Shown here: positions 12,302 through 23,118 of the stretch, piece after piece
Layout: the number at the start of each line of letters is the position of its first letter
Position numbering within the stretch: position 1 is the first letter of the stretch
Source: Sipunculus nudus
Taxonomy: Eukaryota > Annelida > Sipuncula > Golfingiida > Sipunculidae
Direction of reading: 5' to 3'
DNA: 64,000 nt
NCBI GenBank assembly: GCA_026874595.1
Contig: CM049312.1
Span: 69,904,929-69,968,928 of the forward strand
Made by a program: the position numbers and the translations under genes
Notes under the pieces: generated by a model
Databases searched by the model: none
What the model saw: the letters and a program-made list of their open reading frames with translations, nothing else
Told to the model about the DNA's origin: nothing

Positions 12302-12720
12302 GATCAAGAAGCAAAACTGTTGCTTGTCACTTTGATGAAGCAGGGTCTAAACAGATACCTGTACGAATCAGATAGGAAGGAGGTGGCTTGCGAGGACGAG
12401 TCCTTGCATTCTAGTAATTCCGAGGAGGAAAATGCCACCAGAAATATGTGTGACGTCAGTTCCAAAATGGCTACCATCACATGATGCCGATGCCGGCAGT
12501 GCTCAGTCATGCCAACTGATCTGGAGGCTTACTGTTGCCAAGAGCATGAACTCATTGCAGACCGGCTGCAATACGTCAACCCCTAGTCTGAAGGAAAATA
12601 TATACTGCACAAACCGTCCCTGGAAATGGCCTTCGTTGATGGCATGATCCGCAGATACCTGCGGGGTCTGGTCCCCGAAACACCCAAAACACCGGGTTTT
12701 TTGGGTAATTTCGACTAGAC
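12302..12720 (+). pseudogene. P2X7-type intracellular (ballast) domain fossil, copy 1
   Basis: One reading frame gives 'LNRYLYESDRKEVACEDE', an acidic Ser-rich stretch, one TGA, then CRCRQCSVMPTDLEAYCCQE. The CxCxxC...MPT...CC pattern is the Zn-binding signature of the P2X purinoceptor 7 intracellular domain, which invertebrate genomes carry in many stand-alone and transposon-linked copies. The TGA falls where the family has Trp. A second stop follows 'ADRLQYVNP', then 'YILHKPSLEMAFVDGMIRRY' continues the domain. No membrane part is present, so this is not a receptor gene. Confidence 0.6.
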
Positions 12721-12835
12721 TCCAGGGTAGAAGGGTATTTATGCAACGCGATACACAGTATTGAAGCAGACACAGTGTGGGAACTGCAGAGACCAGAAGT
12801 GCCGTCCGCCGGAGTCCAGAGAGTTGTCGCTACCC

Positions 12836-12990
12836 AGTGACCAGAGAGGTGCTTCGAGCCTGTGTTCAGTGAGGTGCTGCTAGCTGGTGTTCAGTGATGT
12901 GCTGCTAGCGGGTATGCAGTTGGATGCTGCCATACGGTGTCTAGAGAGGTATCGAGATGCTGCCAGCGAGTGTCCAGGAGACAAGTGACT
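12836..12990. repeat. Minisatellite, ~24-27-bp units (GTGAGGTGCTGCTAGC-like)
   Basis: About six imperfect units of 'TGTTCAGTGAGGTGCTGC(T/C)AGC'. The same minisatellite is at 60843-60997 (identical) and 17895-18045 (diverged). Confidence 0.7.
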
Positions 12991-13482
12991 GTGAGAGACT
13001 ACGTGACACAAATGTGCTACCCGCCCAGTAAATTAGTTAAGGAAAATATAGTTCACACGGTGTATTAACATGTCACTTTATATTAATTTAGAACATCAAA
13101 TCATAAAGTGAAGTCAGAGAAATGGAGTTGATTAAATTTGGAAAAGTTGTGTGTTGTCGTTGCCATCCGGATTGTTTACATCAGTGTCATCAGTGCCGAG
13201 GAGGCTGGTGGATAATTCAATGGTATTTTGTTTATTATTTAAGCAAATGGACGTACTACACCATGAATCATAATAATTAGATGACAGAAGGTTTTATAGA
13301 TTTCGGGCAATGTGTAATTTCCAATAGGTAAAATGCAGAAAATCCCGTAGGTGCCAGTTTTGACGAGAAAAGACCTGATATTTCTACAAACTTCTCGAAG
13401 TTTGGCTACCCAGATATAAATAGGTGGTGTCAAGGCCGGCTAGTCAGTGACTGAATTTTGAAGCGCCAACTGGTGACGGGTC

Positions 13483-13812
13483 GTGTTATATCAACGACAG
13501 ATTACGTGTACATCGGGCTGGGTGTTGTTGCAAAATAACGCGAAAACATCATTTGTCCTGGAGGTGTGTACAGTATACATAGGTACAGCCAAGCAGGGCG
13601 TTAGAAGATTACGTGACTTGTACTTTTCTGAAGACGATGTTATTGTGAGATTGGAGCCGGACAACGACGGCGGTGGCCAATTGTTGGATGTTACCGGAAT
13701 AAACTTGTGTTTTTCGATTCAGGCAACGAGTGTTATTTTGGACCTTCTAGAGTGGAAGAATTCGGGAATATATGCCCGCTGCGTGTGTGGTATGACACTG
13801 TGCTTTTATTAA
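13483..13812 (+). CDS. Unrecognised 109-aa open frame, part conserved at 61.6 kb
   Basis: An open frame including 'PDNDGGGQLLDVTGINL' and 'LEWKNSGIYARCVCG'. I do not recognise the family. The duplicate at 61490-61756 keeps the DNDGGGQLLDVTGINL part in frame but has a ~35-bp deletion and upstream frameshifts, so purifying selection on the whole frame is not supported. It lies just downstream of the P2X7-like fossil and may be a remnant of the same transposon-borne gene or chance coding. Low confidence that it is a gene. Confidence 0.2.
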   Translation: MLYQRQITCTSGWVLLQNNAKTSFVLEVCTVYIGTAKQGVRRLRDLYFSEDDVIVRLEPDNDGGGQLLDVTGINLCFSIQATSVILDLLEWKNSGIYARCVCGMTLCFY

Positions 13813-14705
13813 AGTTTCATCTAGTTTATGTACCAGTGTATTTAGTGAGGCGTAACAGGCTGGGAACCCCATCGGGTTGGTAATTTTGAATTCAGTCACT
13901 TTTATGTTCTTTAAATATACTCTTGTTGTTTAGCCGCTGACATGTGATTTGCTGTGTGCATTAGTGCTGATACGTCGAGGGCGCCAAAAAAAAAAAAACA
14001 CACACACCCTCACACACATCTCTACCACATTAAACCAAAAGGCAGCCTGGTCCGTCACATGGTAACGGTAACCTTTTCCCTTGGGCACCAGATAGGGATA
14101 ACTTTTATCGGGTGACATTAAGTAAGACTGTTTTTTTTAAGGAGTGACAACATTTTATTTTGAAGTTTGACAGATGACATATGAAGCTCTTGTCGTTGAA
14201 AAGTCTCTAACTTAAAGGCCAAAAAAGTGAGGTTCTCAGGCACCGCCCGCGCCAATTATAACCCCCACATCAAAATATTTTATTTTGATTAGCAATAGAA
14301 ACTTACCGATTTTGAGCTCCAGCCGCTCGGACATTTCTTTCAAGAAGATAAAATAATACAATTTTGATCAGAATTCCTTGGAAATGTAGTGCTTTTTCCT
14401 GCAATTCTGTTATTATCATGCTTTTCCCAGATTATATGACGTTTCAATTGAAACTTACAAAAAAAAGGTAAAAAAAAAATCTCCCTCGAGGACTGATTTC
14501 TGAAAAAAATTTTGGCCAAAGAGGCCTTTGAGTATAAACGACCTATGGTGAACCCTCTCCAACCGCCTAAGATCATGCCTCGTTAAGAAACTCGATGGAA
14601 GATCTCCTGTTTTAAGCTTAGGTTTTGTATTATAGATGCATAGTTTCTACAACGATGGGGCATACTATCATGTGTCGGGAGAAGTTGGTCGGTTGTACCG
14701 CTGCA

Positions 14706-14885
14706 GATGCGGATCCAGGAATTGGAAAAAGGATGAAAACTAATGTAAAAGCCTAAAAAGTGCCTCCAGGTCCGAACAGTGGGAGTCCAGGCTGCAAAAA
14801 AATTTATCTGAAACCCTTGAAATGGCTCCGGCGGCTAAAATAAGGGGGGGGGGGGAGGTGGGAGGTCTGGACCTCCTGGACCGCA
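14706..14885. mobile_element. MITE of the GCGGATCCAGG family (A flank)
   Basis: Left end GCGGATCCAGG, right end 'GGACCGCATCCACCC', G run inside. It lies at the inverted-equivalent position of the 43185-43405 copy, so it was present before the palindrome formed. Confidence 0.6.
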
Positions 14886-16479
14886 TCCACCCAAACTTCT
14901 GTGCTAGAGGGATTTCTATTGTAAAATAAAATCTTCAAGTCAGGGATTGTAATATGGGCGGGACTATTAAACTCAAGTGTCATACAGTGATGCCGGGACT
15001 CGGACTCGGACTCGGAAGTCCAGAGACTCGGGCTTGCATTTGATCTCGGAGGCAAGTACTTCAAAAGTAAGTCTGTCAGTGTGAAAAAGAATTTTCACAT
15101 ACTAAATAATTATAATATGACAACTACTTACAAATTATTACCAAACTAGAAATGTGCATGGCAATGGATACTTGGCCTGTGCAATGTGAGTACAAGTTCA
15201 AAAACGCTGTGCGAACCCACTGGACACCGTCAGTCTGAGGTTCCTGGGCGCTCGACCGTAATCCAAATAGGTGGCCGGGCCACACTGATGAGGACGGACT
15301 CTCTGTGCATTCACTTATTTTTTTTTTGGCACAGGATCAATTTTGCATGAATGACCGCATATTTGTGAATATTCCTTGAAGACGCTCCAGAATTCAGAGA
15401 AGATACTGGAGGACAGGGAGGGTTTTCTAACTAGTTAAATGTTTGGCATCATTTTATACATTAAACTCAAGCTCAACTCCTGCAAGTTTACCCAGGGGTT
15501 GTCCATCTTGTTTTCACGTACTATAACAACTTCTAAAATTGGCAACAGCCGTCGCCACCCATAACAACTTTTGATCCACTCGAACAGAAACAAAAGAGGC
15601 AAACACTGCCATTTTGGTCTTATTTATTAAATTTCCCGTATATATGACTCACCTGATATGAATATTGTATGGACTCTCATAATTTTTTTGCTTGAAATTT
15701 TCTGCTGCCCTGACTTTTGACTATCCTATCCAATTTTGACGCAAAAGTTGACTGACGCCGCCTCTGTTATTGGTCTTACATTTCATTGGTCTTACATTTT
15801 TGCAACTTCCATGATGGCATCATCGCCATGACTGCATGGTCACCTGGTCTTTTACGCAAAAGCTTGTTAAAGTTAAAGTTACCTTGCTTTAATCAATATT
15901 TAAATAAGCAGTTCTCAATCAATAAATCTGCTGCAGAGTTGGAGTACACTCAGATCTGAAGTATGACCTCAAATGAAGCATTTGCGTGGGAAAATGGACT
16001 ATAATGTCCTGTCTTAAATTTTAATAATGATAAATAAAATGAGATATTGATATTTTACCTAAAGCATTTTGTATGGGCTATATTTATTATTAACAAAACG
16101 AATTTGAAAACGTCCACACACCTAGTTTTTTTCCCGACGGATGTACCCCTTACTTTGTAAAGTTCTGTAATTCTATCCTATAGTTATTTTTATCAGCATA
16201 TATTTTATATGAAAAGACTAAGGGAATGTTAAAGGGAAAATATAAATATCTCATTTAAATCTTAAAAAAACGTTAATTTCATATTGGAAAATACATAATA
16301 TTGCTGTCAATCCGTTTATATTAACGGTTTTTGGTATTAGATGTCATGCCCATTATTAAAATTTCGACTCAAATTCATAAAGTTTCATATAACCTTTATA
16401 CAGTCAAGCTTTAATGGTATATGTAGATTCAGCTTTGTTTCAGATTGATAGAAAACCGTAACATAATAGGAGAGGTAAA

Positions 16480-17607
16480 GATATTTAGTATGAATGTCAG
16501 AGGCCTTAGAACTTTTAAAGAAGAAGGGCAATCTTTAGCCGGATACGGAGACATAAAGGAGATTTTATTTTTTGTAAGAGACTTACAGCCAAAAAACTTA
16601 TAAAAATATTTGGAAAAATGAATTGGGGGGGGGGGGGATATCTTGTTTTCCATGGGGGCAACCACAGCAGAAGGGTAGCTTGTTTGTTTACAAACCAAAT
16701 TAAATACAAAATTGTCTCAGTTTTAAATTATTATAAGGGTCGATTACTAATTTGTCAAATAGAAGTAAATGACATTTTATATAATATTATAAATATTTAT
16801 TCTCCAAATTTTGAAGGAAAGCAAATAGTGTTCTATAATAGTATTATTAAAAACTTGAATGAAATGGAGCTAATTCACCAAGAAAATATAATTATTGGAG
16901 AGGATTGGAATTGTGCTCTCACTAATAAATATTAACAATGTGGACAAACACCTTTAATCAAGAATGAAGAACCTAGAAAAAAAAACAATATACATGGTGA
17001 CAAAAAAAACAAGAAGTTAGATTATTACTTTATCACAGGTCATTTACAGGATGAAATTACAGATAATTCTTTCACTCCAGTTTTTATGTCAGATCACTCA
17101 GGGGAAAAAAATTACAAAAAAAGAAAATCCATATGAAGAAAGAGGTAAAGGATACTGGAAATTTAATAAACAGCTTCTTAATAATCAATGTTTTATAACT
17201 TTGATAAATAATAAAATTTGATGAATGGTTGAAGGAAAACTAGATGCTGAATCCAAACAGCCTCTGGGAATACAGTAAATACAAAATAAGACAGGAAACA
17301 ATAAAATATGCAAAAAAAAAACTAAAAAAAGAAAAATGATAAAGAAAGGGAAATGAGTCTTATTGGAGGAATAGAGGGTCTAGAAGATATCGAACAGGCA
17401 AAAAGATCACTATGAAAAGCAAAAAAGTAATGGACAAAAAAACACATAAAAATGAGTAGATGGTAATGGAAAACCATTAATAGGTACACAAAATACATTA
17501 TATGAGCAGAAAAGATTCTACCATAAATTATATTAATCTGAAACAAATAATCAAACAGATTTTAAAGATAATATTTTCTTAAAAAATAATAACATTCCAA
17601 AATTAAA
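16480..17607 (+). pseudogene. Degenerate LINE, 5' part of ORF2 (apurinic endonuclease domain)
   Basis: Recognisable pieces in order: 'MNVRGLR' (16490), a long open part 16618-16935 with 'HGGNHSRRVACLF', 'IINIYSPNF' and 'IIIGEDWNCAL' (the D-W-N catalytic strand), then 'LDYYFITG', MSDHSG (17086-17103, the terminal SDH motif) and 'GKGYWKFNKQLL' (linker after the domain). Stops, frameshifts and a G-run break it up. It ends abruptly at ~17608 against the P2X7-like sequence, so the RT domain is missing. Family: endonuclease-type non-LTR retrotransposon; clade not assigned. Confidence 0.8.
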
Positions 17608-18045
17608 CTGGAGTCTTACTGCTGCCAAGTGCATGAACTCATTGCAGAACGCTTTGACGGCTGCATTTCGTCAACCCTAATCTGCAGGAGTATTGATGCA
17701 CAAACCGTCCCTGGAAATGGTCTTCATTAACGGCATGATCGGCAGGTACCTGCGGGGACCGGTCCCCCGAAACACCCAAAACATGGATAATTTTGACGAA
17801 ATTCCAGAGTAGAAGAGTATTTAAGAGAGTCCATACACAGTATTCAAGTAGACACAGTGTGGAGCCTGCAGAGACCAGAAGAGTTGCCGCTACCCTGTGA
17901 CCAGAGCGGTGCTGCGAGCCTGTGTTCGGTGAGGTACTACAAACCGGTGTCTACTGAGGTGCTGCCAGCCAGGGTCCCGTGAGGTGCTGCCAGCGAGTGT
18001 CAAGTTAGGGGCCGTCAGCCGGGGTCCAGCGAGAGGCAGTGATGT
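17608..18045 (+). pseudogene. P2X7-type domain fossil, copy 3 (C-terminal part), continuing at 20108-20460
   Basis: Starts 'LESYCCQVHELIAERF' and continues with 'LHKPSLEMVFINGMIGRYLRG' after a frameshift, followed by the same GGTGCTGCnAGC-type minisatellite as at 12840. The homologous downstream sequence resumes after the 2-kb array insertion and runs to ~20460. Clearly diverged from the other two copies. Confidence 0.55.
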
Positions 18046-20107
18046 GCCGCCAAAAATATTTAACATTAAACAGTATATATAAAAAATTAAATATAACAGA
18101 AAATATGTAAATAAATAAACAAACAAACAGATGAACAGAAAAATAAATAAACACTTAAATAAAAGCTAGAGATTTCTTACCTCTGCATGTATCCTTTAAG
18201 GAAATATAAAACAAGTTTTATTACAGTTCAGTGAACCGTTACAGTATAAAAACTATATAATACAGTATTCATATATTCAGGAGAATTCTTGTATTTAAAG
18301 TGCAGACTTTTAAAAATTAAACGGGATAATTTAGCTCTCGAATATATGAAATCGGAATATTATTATATAAGTATTTATTTAATTCTGACTTTATACCTAA
18401 ATAGTTGCTTTCCTCCTCTTAACGGCATGGTAAGTGTATGCTGCTAATTAACAAATTTCTATTTTATCGTCAGACTTAAGTATATGTAAGAAATTTTCAA
18501 TTGATGCATTATGACATGTTTTCTTCAAATATGTTTCTCTTAAATCATCATACATTAAACATCTTAACAAAAAATGATATTCATCTTCTATCTCATTTAT
18601 ACCATAGTTAATACAATACTGACATACTCTCTCTTCTTTGTCCATATTAATGTGTCTACCCTTCTCTATTAGCAAGTTATGATTTGTGCATCTTAATGGA
18701 GCTAATGATTGTCTATACTTTGTATTAGGTACACAAACAAGATATTTCTCTAAAGTAATCATTGATTTAAAACTACTATAGCAGTTATAGCAGGGAAACG
18801 AAAACCTGAAAGACGGACAGACAAAGTGACAGACAGACAGACAAACAAAAGCCAGACACTCCAAAACTAATCCCAAACAAGGTATGCATGAGAGCATTCG
18901 CTGACCAAAATTTGAATGACATCAGATAACATTTAGGACAGTTATAGCAGGGAAACGAAAATCTGACGGACTTACAGAGCGAGTGACAGACAGACAGACG
19001 GACATTAGCCAGACACTTCAAAACAAATCCAAACCAAGGTCAACATGAGAGCAATCACCGACCAAAATTTGAATGACATCGGATAATATATGGGAAAGTT
19101 ATAGCAGGGAAACGCAAACCTAAGAGACGGACAGACAAAGTGACAGACAGACAGACAGACAAAAGCCAGACACTCCAAAACTTATCCCAACCAAGGCATT
19201 CATGAGAGCAATGTCTGACCAAATTTGAATGAAATCGGATAATATTTAGGAAAGTTATCGCACGGAAATGAAAATCTGACAAACAGAGTGATAGACAGAC
19301 AAACAGACAGATGCCAGACACACCAACACCAATCCCAACCAAAGTAAGCATGAGAGCAATCATCGACCAAAATTTGAATGAAATCAGATAATATTTAGGA
19401 AAGTAATGGCACAGACACGAAAACCTGACAGACGGACAGACACTCCAAACCAATCCCAACCACGGTAAGCATGAAAGCAATCAGTTACCAAAATTTAAAT
19501 GAAATAGGATAATATTTAGGAAAGTTATCGCATGGAAATGAAAACCTGACAGACAGACAAAGTGACAGACATAAAGACAGACAGACAGAAGCCAGACACT
19601 CCAAAACAAATCCCAACCAAGGTATGCATAAGAGCAATCACCGACCCAAATTTGAATGAAATCAGATAATTTTTACGAAAGAAATCGCACGAAAACGAAA
19701 ATTTTTACGGATGGACAGACAAAGTGACAGATAGACAGAGAAAAGCCAGACACTCCAAAACCAATCCCAACCAAGGTAAGCATGACATTAATCACTGACC
19801 AAAATTTGAATGAAATCGGATATTATTAAGGAAAGTTATCGCATGGAAACGAAAACCTGACAGACAGACATACAAAGTGTCACACAGACAGACCGACAGA
19901 AGCCAGACACTCCAAAACAAATCCCAACCAAGGTAAGCATGAGAGCAATCACTGACCCAAACTTGGATGAAATCGGATAATATTTAGGAAAGTTATCGCA
20001 TGGAAACGAAACCTGACGGACAGACAGACTGACTGACAGACAGACAGACGGACAGACAGACAGACAAACCCAAATCAATGTCCCCCGCATCCATTGAGCG
20101 GGGGACA
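18046..20107. mobile_element. Composite insertion: LINE tail plus ~157-bp tandem array
   Basis: Interrupts the P2X7-like fossil sequence: the left part ends near 18045, and homology resumes at ~20108 ('TTAGGAAAACATAG'). From 18782 to 20078 there are about eight units spaced ~157 bp, each with (AGAC)n, 'CCAGACACTCCAAAAC', 'ATCCCAACCAAGGTA' and 'TTTGAATGAAATCGGATAAT'. It ends in a perfect 10-bp stem hairpin TGTCCCCCGC / GCGGGGGACA (20079-20107, loop 9 nt). The period and hairpin end fit a third pearl-like element. Confidence 0.6.
18448..18780 (-). pseudogene. LINE fragment, C-terminal end of reverse transcriptase polyprotein
   Basis: Minus-strand translation contains 'KYRQSLAPLRCTNHNLLIEK', then GRHINMDKEERVCQYC, then 'EIEDEYHFLLRCLMYDDLRE'. 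This is the C-terminal CxxC...H...C region found at the end of many molluscan non-LTR retrotransposon ORF2 proteins. The upstream RT and endonuclease are absent here. It directly abuts the AGAC array. Confidence 0.7.
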
Positions 20108-20659
20108 AAAATAGTTTAGGAAAACATAGTTTACACGGTGCATAACAGGTCAGTTATTATTGATTTGGAACATCAAATCAAAAAGTGTAGTAAGAGAGAC
20201 TGAGTTGATAATATTCGGTAAAGTTGAATGTTGTTGTTGTCATCTGGATTGTTTACATTATTGCCGAGGAGGCTGGTGGATCATTCATTGATACTTTGAT
20301 TATTATGTAAGCAAATAGACTTACTTTACCATGATTTACTATAATTAGATGACAGAATGTTCTAGAGAATACAGGCAATGTGTAATTTCCAATGAATAGG
20401 TAAATTCCAGAAAATCCCGTAGGTGCCAGTCTTGACGGGAAAAGACCTGGGGCGGGTTTCAATATACTTGTCTAGATTTGGGTCTTGACTTAATGTCTTG
20501 TAATAAGGTCTCGAGTCTTGAATTAAGCGGTCTTGAATAGATAAGTCTCAAGACCGTTTCAATATCGTGGTCTTACTCGAGGCTACCTTGACCTTTTAAC
20601 ATAAACGGCTACCACCCCATGGTGCCGATGTCTCTTTCTGTGTCACTTTCGTTACCTTC

Positions 20660-21130
20660 GAAGGCCGAGAGTAGGCCGGTCTGCAATGAGTTCATGCACT
20701 TGGCAGCAGTAAGACTACAGGTTAGTTCGCATGACTGAGCACTGCCCAATGATGTGGTAGTCATTTTGGACCTATCATCACGCACATCTCTGGTGGCATT
20801 TTCCTCCTCGGAATCACCAGAAGCGGATCCAGGGGTCCGTACCCCCCCATTTTCACCCGAAGCAACCTTTTTTAAGGAGTTTTAGACGTAATTTTGCGGC
20901 CTGGACCCCCCCCCCCCCCCCCCGCCCTTTTCCAGACGTGATGACCTTTTTTTTAGGATTTTCATTAATCCTCCTGGGTTGGACCCCCCGCCCCCCCTCT
21001 TTCCTAAATCCTGGATCCGCCCCTGGTCACTAGAATTCGCAAGACGCTTCCTCCCTCTCTAGTTCGTACAGGTGTCCGTTTAGACCCACTTCATCAAAGT
21101 GACAAGCTATAGTTTTGCTTCTTGAACGCT
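20660..21130 (-). pseudogene. P2X7-type domain fossil, copy 4 (N-terminal part, antisense), split by a MITE
   Basis: Minus-strand sequence matches 12302-12560 (AAGCAAAACT...CTTGTCACTTTGATGAAG, the acidic region, 'GGAGGAAAATGCCACCAGA', and 'CATGAACTCATTGCAGACCGG' cut to its core). A 209-bp MITE interrupts it, and the CxC segment is deleted. Confidence 0.55.
20818..21026. mobile_element. 209-bp MITE with GCGGATCCAGG terminal inverted repeats
   Basis: Ends carry GCGGATCCAGG and CCTGGATCCGC. It is flanked by TCAC on both sides (20814-20817, 21027-21030). Paralogues at 12410 and 60415 show the uninterrupted site, confirming insertion. The interior has two C runs. Related copies: 14706-14885 and 43185-43405. 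Confidence 0.75.
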
Positions 21131-21166
21131 GTTTTCACCTTTGGTCTTGACACACTGAGCAACTGC

Positions 21167-21277
21167 CAGGGGCGTAGTCAAAAGGGGATCGCAGGGGGCC
21201 ATGGCCCCCCCCCCCGCCCCGGTCGCATCCAGTAGGCCCTACTCGCCATCCTTTCGGAATTTCACTTAATCTAATAC

Positions 21278-21362
<85 letters not shown>

Positions 21363-22318
21363 ATAAATCAGTGGCGGATATATGCTATCAGTGGCGAATC
21401 CAGAGGAGGCGCCTTCGGCGCGCGGCCCCCGTTGATCTGCAAAACCTCTCATTTTATCTAATTTCCGATTTTCGTGATTTATTTTCGTTTTTACATATTT
21501 CTTATTATTAATATGCAATTAGACTTTATTCAAATTATCTGCAGTTACAATTACTTTCAAATTTATTAGTTGAGTATAAGGATATTTATGAACAACTGCA
21601 GATCGATCGAGCACCGGGCCCTGGTTGGGGTCGACCGTGAAAAATCTTACGGCTCCTCTGGTGATACCAGTACTCTAACTCGCGATCTGTGCTGAGCTCT
21701 TAGGAGTCCTGTGTGCTGTCGAGACCACGGAACCCAGTAAAATGCAAAGTTTAACATAATACTTCAGCTTATCAGTTATTTTACCACGAACATTACATTT
21801 AAAAGATAATATTTTGATAGTTACAAACATGATTGCGCTTTTGCGCCATTGACTCTTTTGAAAACGATTAAATTTTATATCCTAATTTTGTAGAAATATA
21901 AATATCAGTTATTGAACCTCTCTACAGTTTGACTTCCTAACGTAAAGAGATAAGGGAACTGTTTTTCAGGAACAGGAAATCCTCATTTTTTGGGGGAACA
22001 TTGCCTCAAAATGTCCTCTTTACATTGTATATTCAAAAAAATGTCCAAATATGTGAGGGAAAATCCTAACAATTATACCATGGTTCATAAATGAAAATAA
22101 ATAAATATATATATATATATATATATATATTCATACACTAAAATATGTAAAGTATGGAAAAAAAAAATAAATAATAATAATAATATATACTTGTAATATT
22201 TTCATATTGCCCATACATGCATATTAGCGCCCCTACCGCCCCCCCCCCTGTTTTTGAATTTCTTGATCCGCTACTGATGATGGCCCCCTCCCCTCCATCA
22301 ATCCTGGCTACGCCCCTG
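21167..22318. mobile_element. TIR element, CAGGGGCGTAG family (B flank), 1152 bp
   Basis: Termini CAGGGGCGTAG and GGCTACGCCCCTG, with direct repeats AACTGC at 21161-21166 and 22319-22324. The A flank (12265, inverted) has the empty site with a single GCAACTGCTGAAC, and the C flank (60270) an equivalent one. Inside are a nested 'CAGTGGCGGAT' element and a long (TA)n. No transposase was seen, so it is non-autonomous. Confidence 0.8.
21281..21360. repeat. (TA)n microsatellite
   Basis: Nearly pure TA dinucleotides with one TTTA break, inside the 21167 TIR element. Other TA tracts: 22106-22131, 32511-32543, 33869-33915, 34580-34641, 43524-43556, 44747-44811 and 45549-45602. Confidence 0.95.
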
Positions 22319-22974
22319 AACTGCTGAACATGTTGTGTACTTGTACGCGTTAACCAAGAATCAACGACTGGTCGGCAATGGCTGCTCCCCATTGGTTTTG
22401 TCCGAGTTGGTATTTCTTGTGATAAAATAATTCAGTATACTACTTTATGGTGTTATTTTTACTGAATATGCGCGTCTTTTGTTTATGAGTAATACATAAA
22501 GCACGATTAATGTTGTTATTTTGACCAATACCGGTAGGTCGGTGGCATACATAAAATATAGCTTAGATCACACATCATGTAGGTTTTAGAGGGGGGGGGG
22601 GGCTCCTACTTTTTGGCCCAAGGACGGGGGTCAGTGTGACATTTCATTTGAAAATGACGATAATTCTATCAATTTCCGAGGAAAATCCATTGTATTACTT
22701 CTCAGCGTACCTGCCTCACATGAAAACAATCGGACTTTATTTTTTAATTGTTTGTCTTAAGTAATATATTGTGTACTTTTAACAGATAAGGAAATTAATA
22801 CCAAGCAATTCATTTTAGAAATAATGGTATGAAATTTACTTGTATACTTGTAATATTTAACTCATTTTCACGAAATAGATCGTGTCATTTTGTTTTATTT
22901 CATTTCCCAGATCAGCTGCACTGTGTTGTTGAGCGAGAATTGACGTTCAGAGTATTGTTTACTTAAAGGGCAAA

Positions 22975-23118
22975 AACGAAACGAGAACAGGCGCCCGCCT
23001 GTGTGCTGCATACAATACTACTGGTAAAAAGCCCCGATGATTATGGCCTTGGACTTAGGCTTACAGTTACAGGCAGCTGTACACATGTGCTTCAGACAAA
23101 CCAAGGATACACGTTAAC
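22975..23118 (+). promoter_or_regulatory. Conserved 5' flank / 5' UTR of SDR copy B
   Basis: About 140 bp before the ATG aligns well with 44284-44424 before copy C (shared words include CTGTGTGCTGCATAC, AAAGCCCCGATGATT and ACACGTTAACATGG). Further upstream the two copies differ in order and orientation. I infer this is the 5' UTR plus core promoter of the family. I see no TATA box, and the transcription start cannot be placed from sequence. Confidence 0.45.

Larger units (their letters stand above)
1..13795. repeat. Segmental duplication, left copy (matches ~47880-61780)
   Basis: From the first base the sequence aligns in direct orientation with ~47879 onwards: gene copy A versus C, shared array elements in introns 1 and 2, the shared antisense exon 2, and the shared P2X7-like fossil. 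Similarity ends near 13795 / 61780, where the sequences become unrelated. Introns differ by scattered substitutions and indels. The left edge is outside the window. Confidence 0.9.
10455..16350. repeat. Inverted-repeat arm (left), partner of 41.4-49.6 kb and 20.6-25.4 kb
   Basis: Read on the minus strand, this block follows the upstream flank and intron 1 of the SDR gene. Examples: 11470-11560 matches 24840-24990 and 47110-47270; 11950-12010 matches 22570-22620; 14640-14690 matches 43880-43930; 15180-15250 matches 42825-42890; 15950-16000 matches 41650-41730. The exon 1 region (about 1.9 kb in copy B) is missing near 11820. Confidence 0.8.

Noticed and set aside
18785-20108. Minus-strand frames rich in 'CLSVCLSV'
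   Set aside because: Product of translating the (AGAC)n part of the tandem array.
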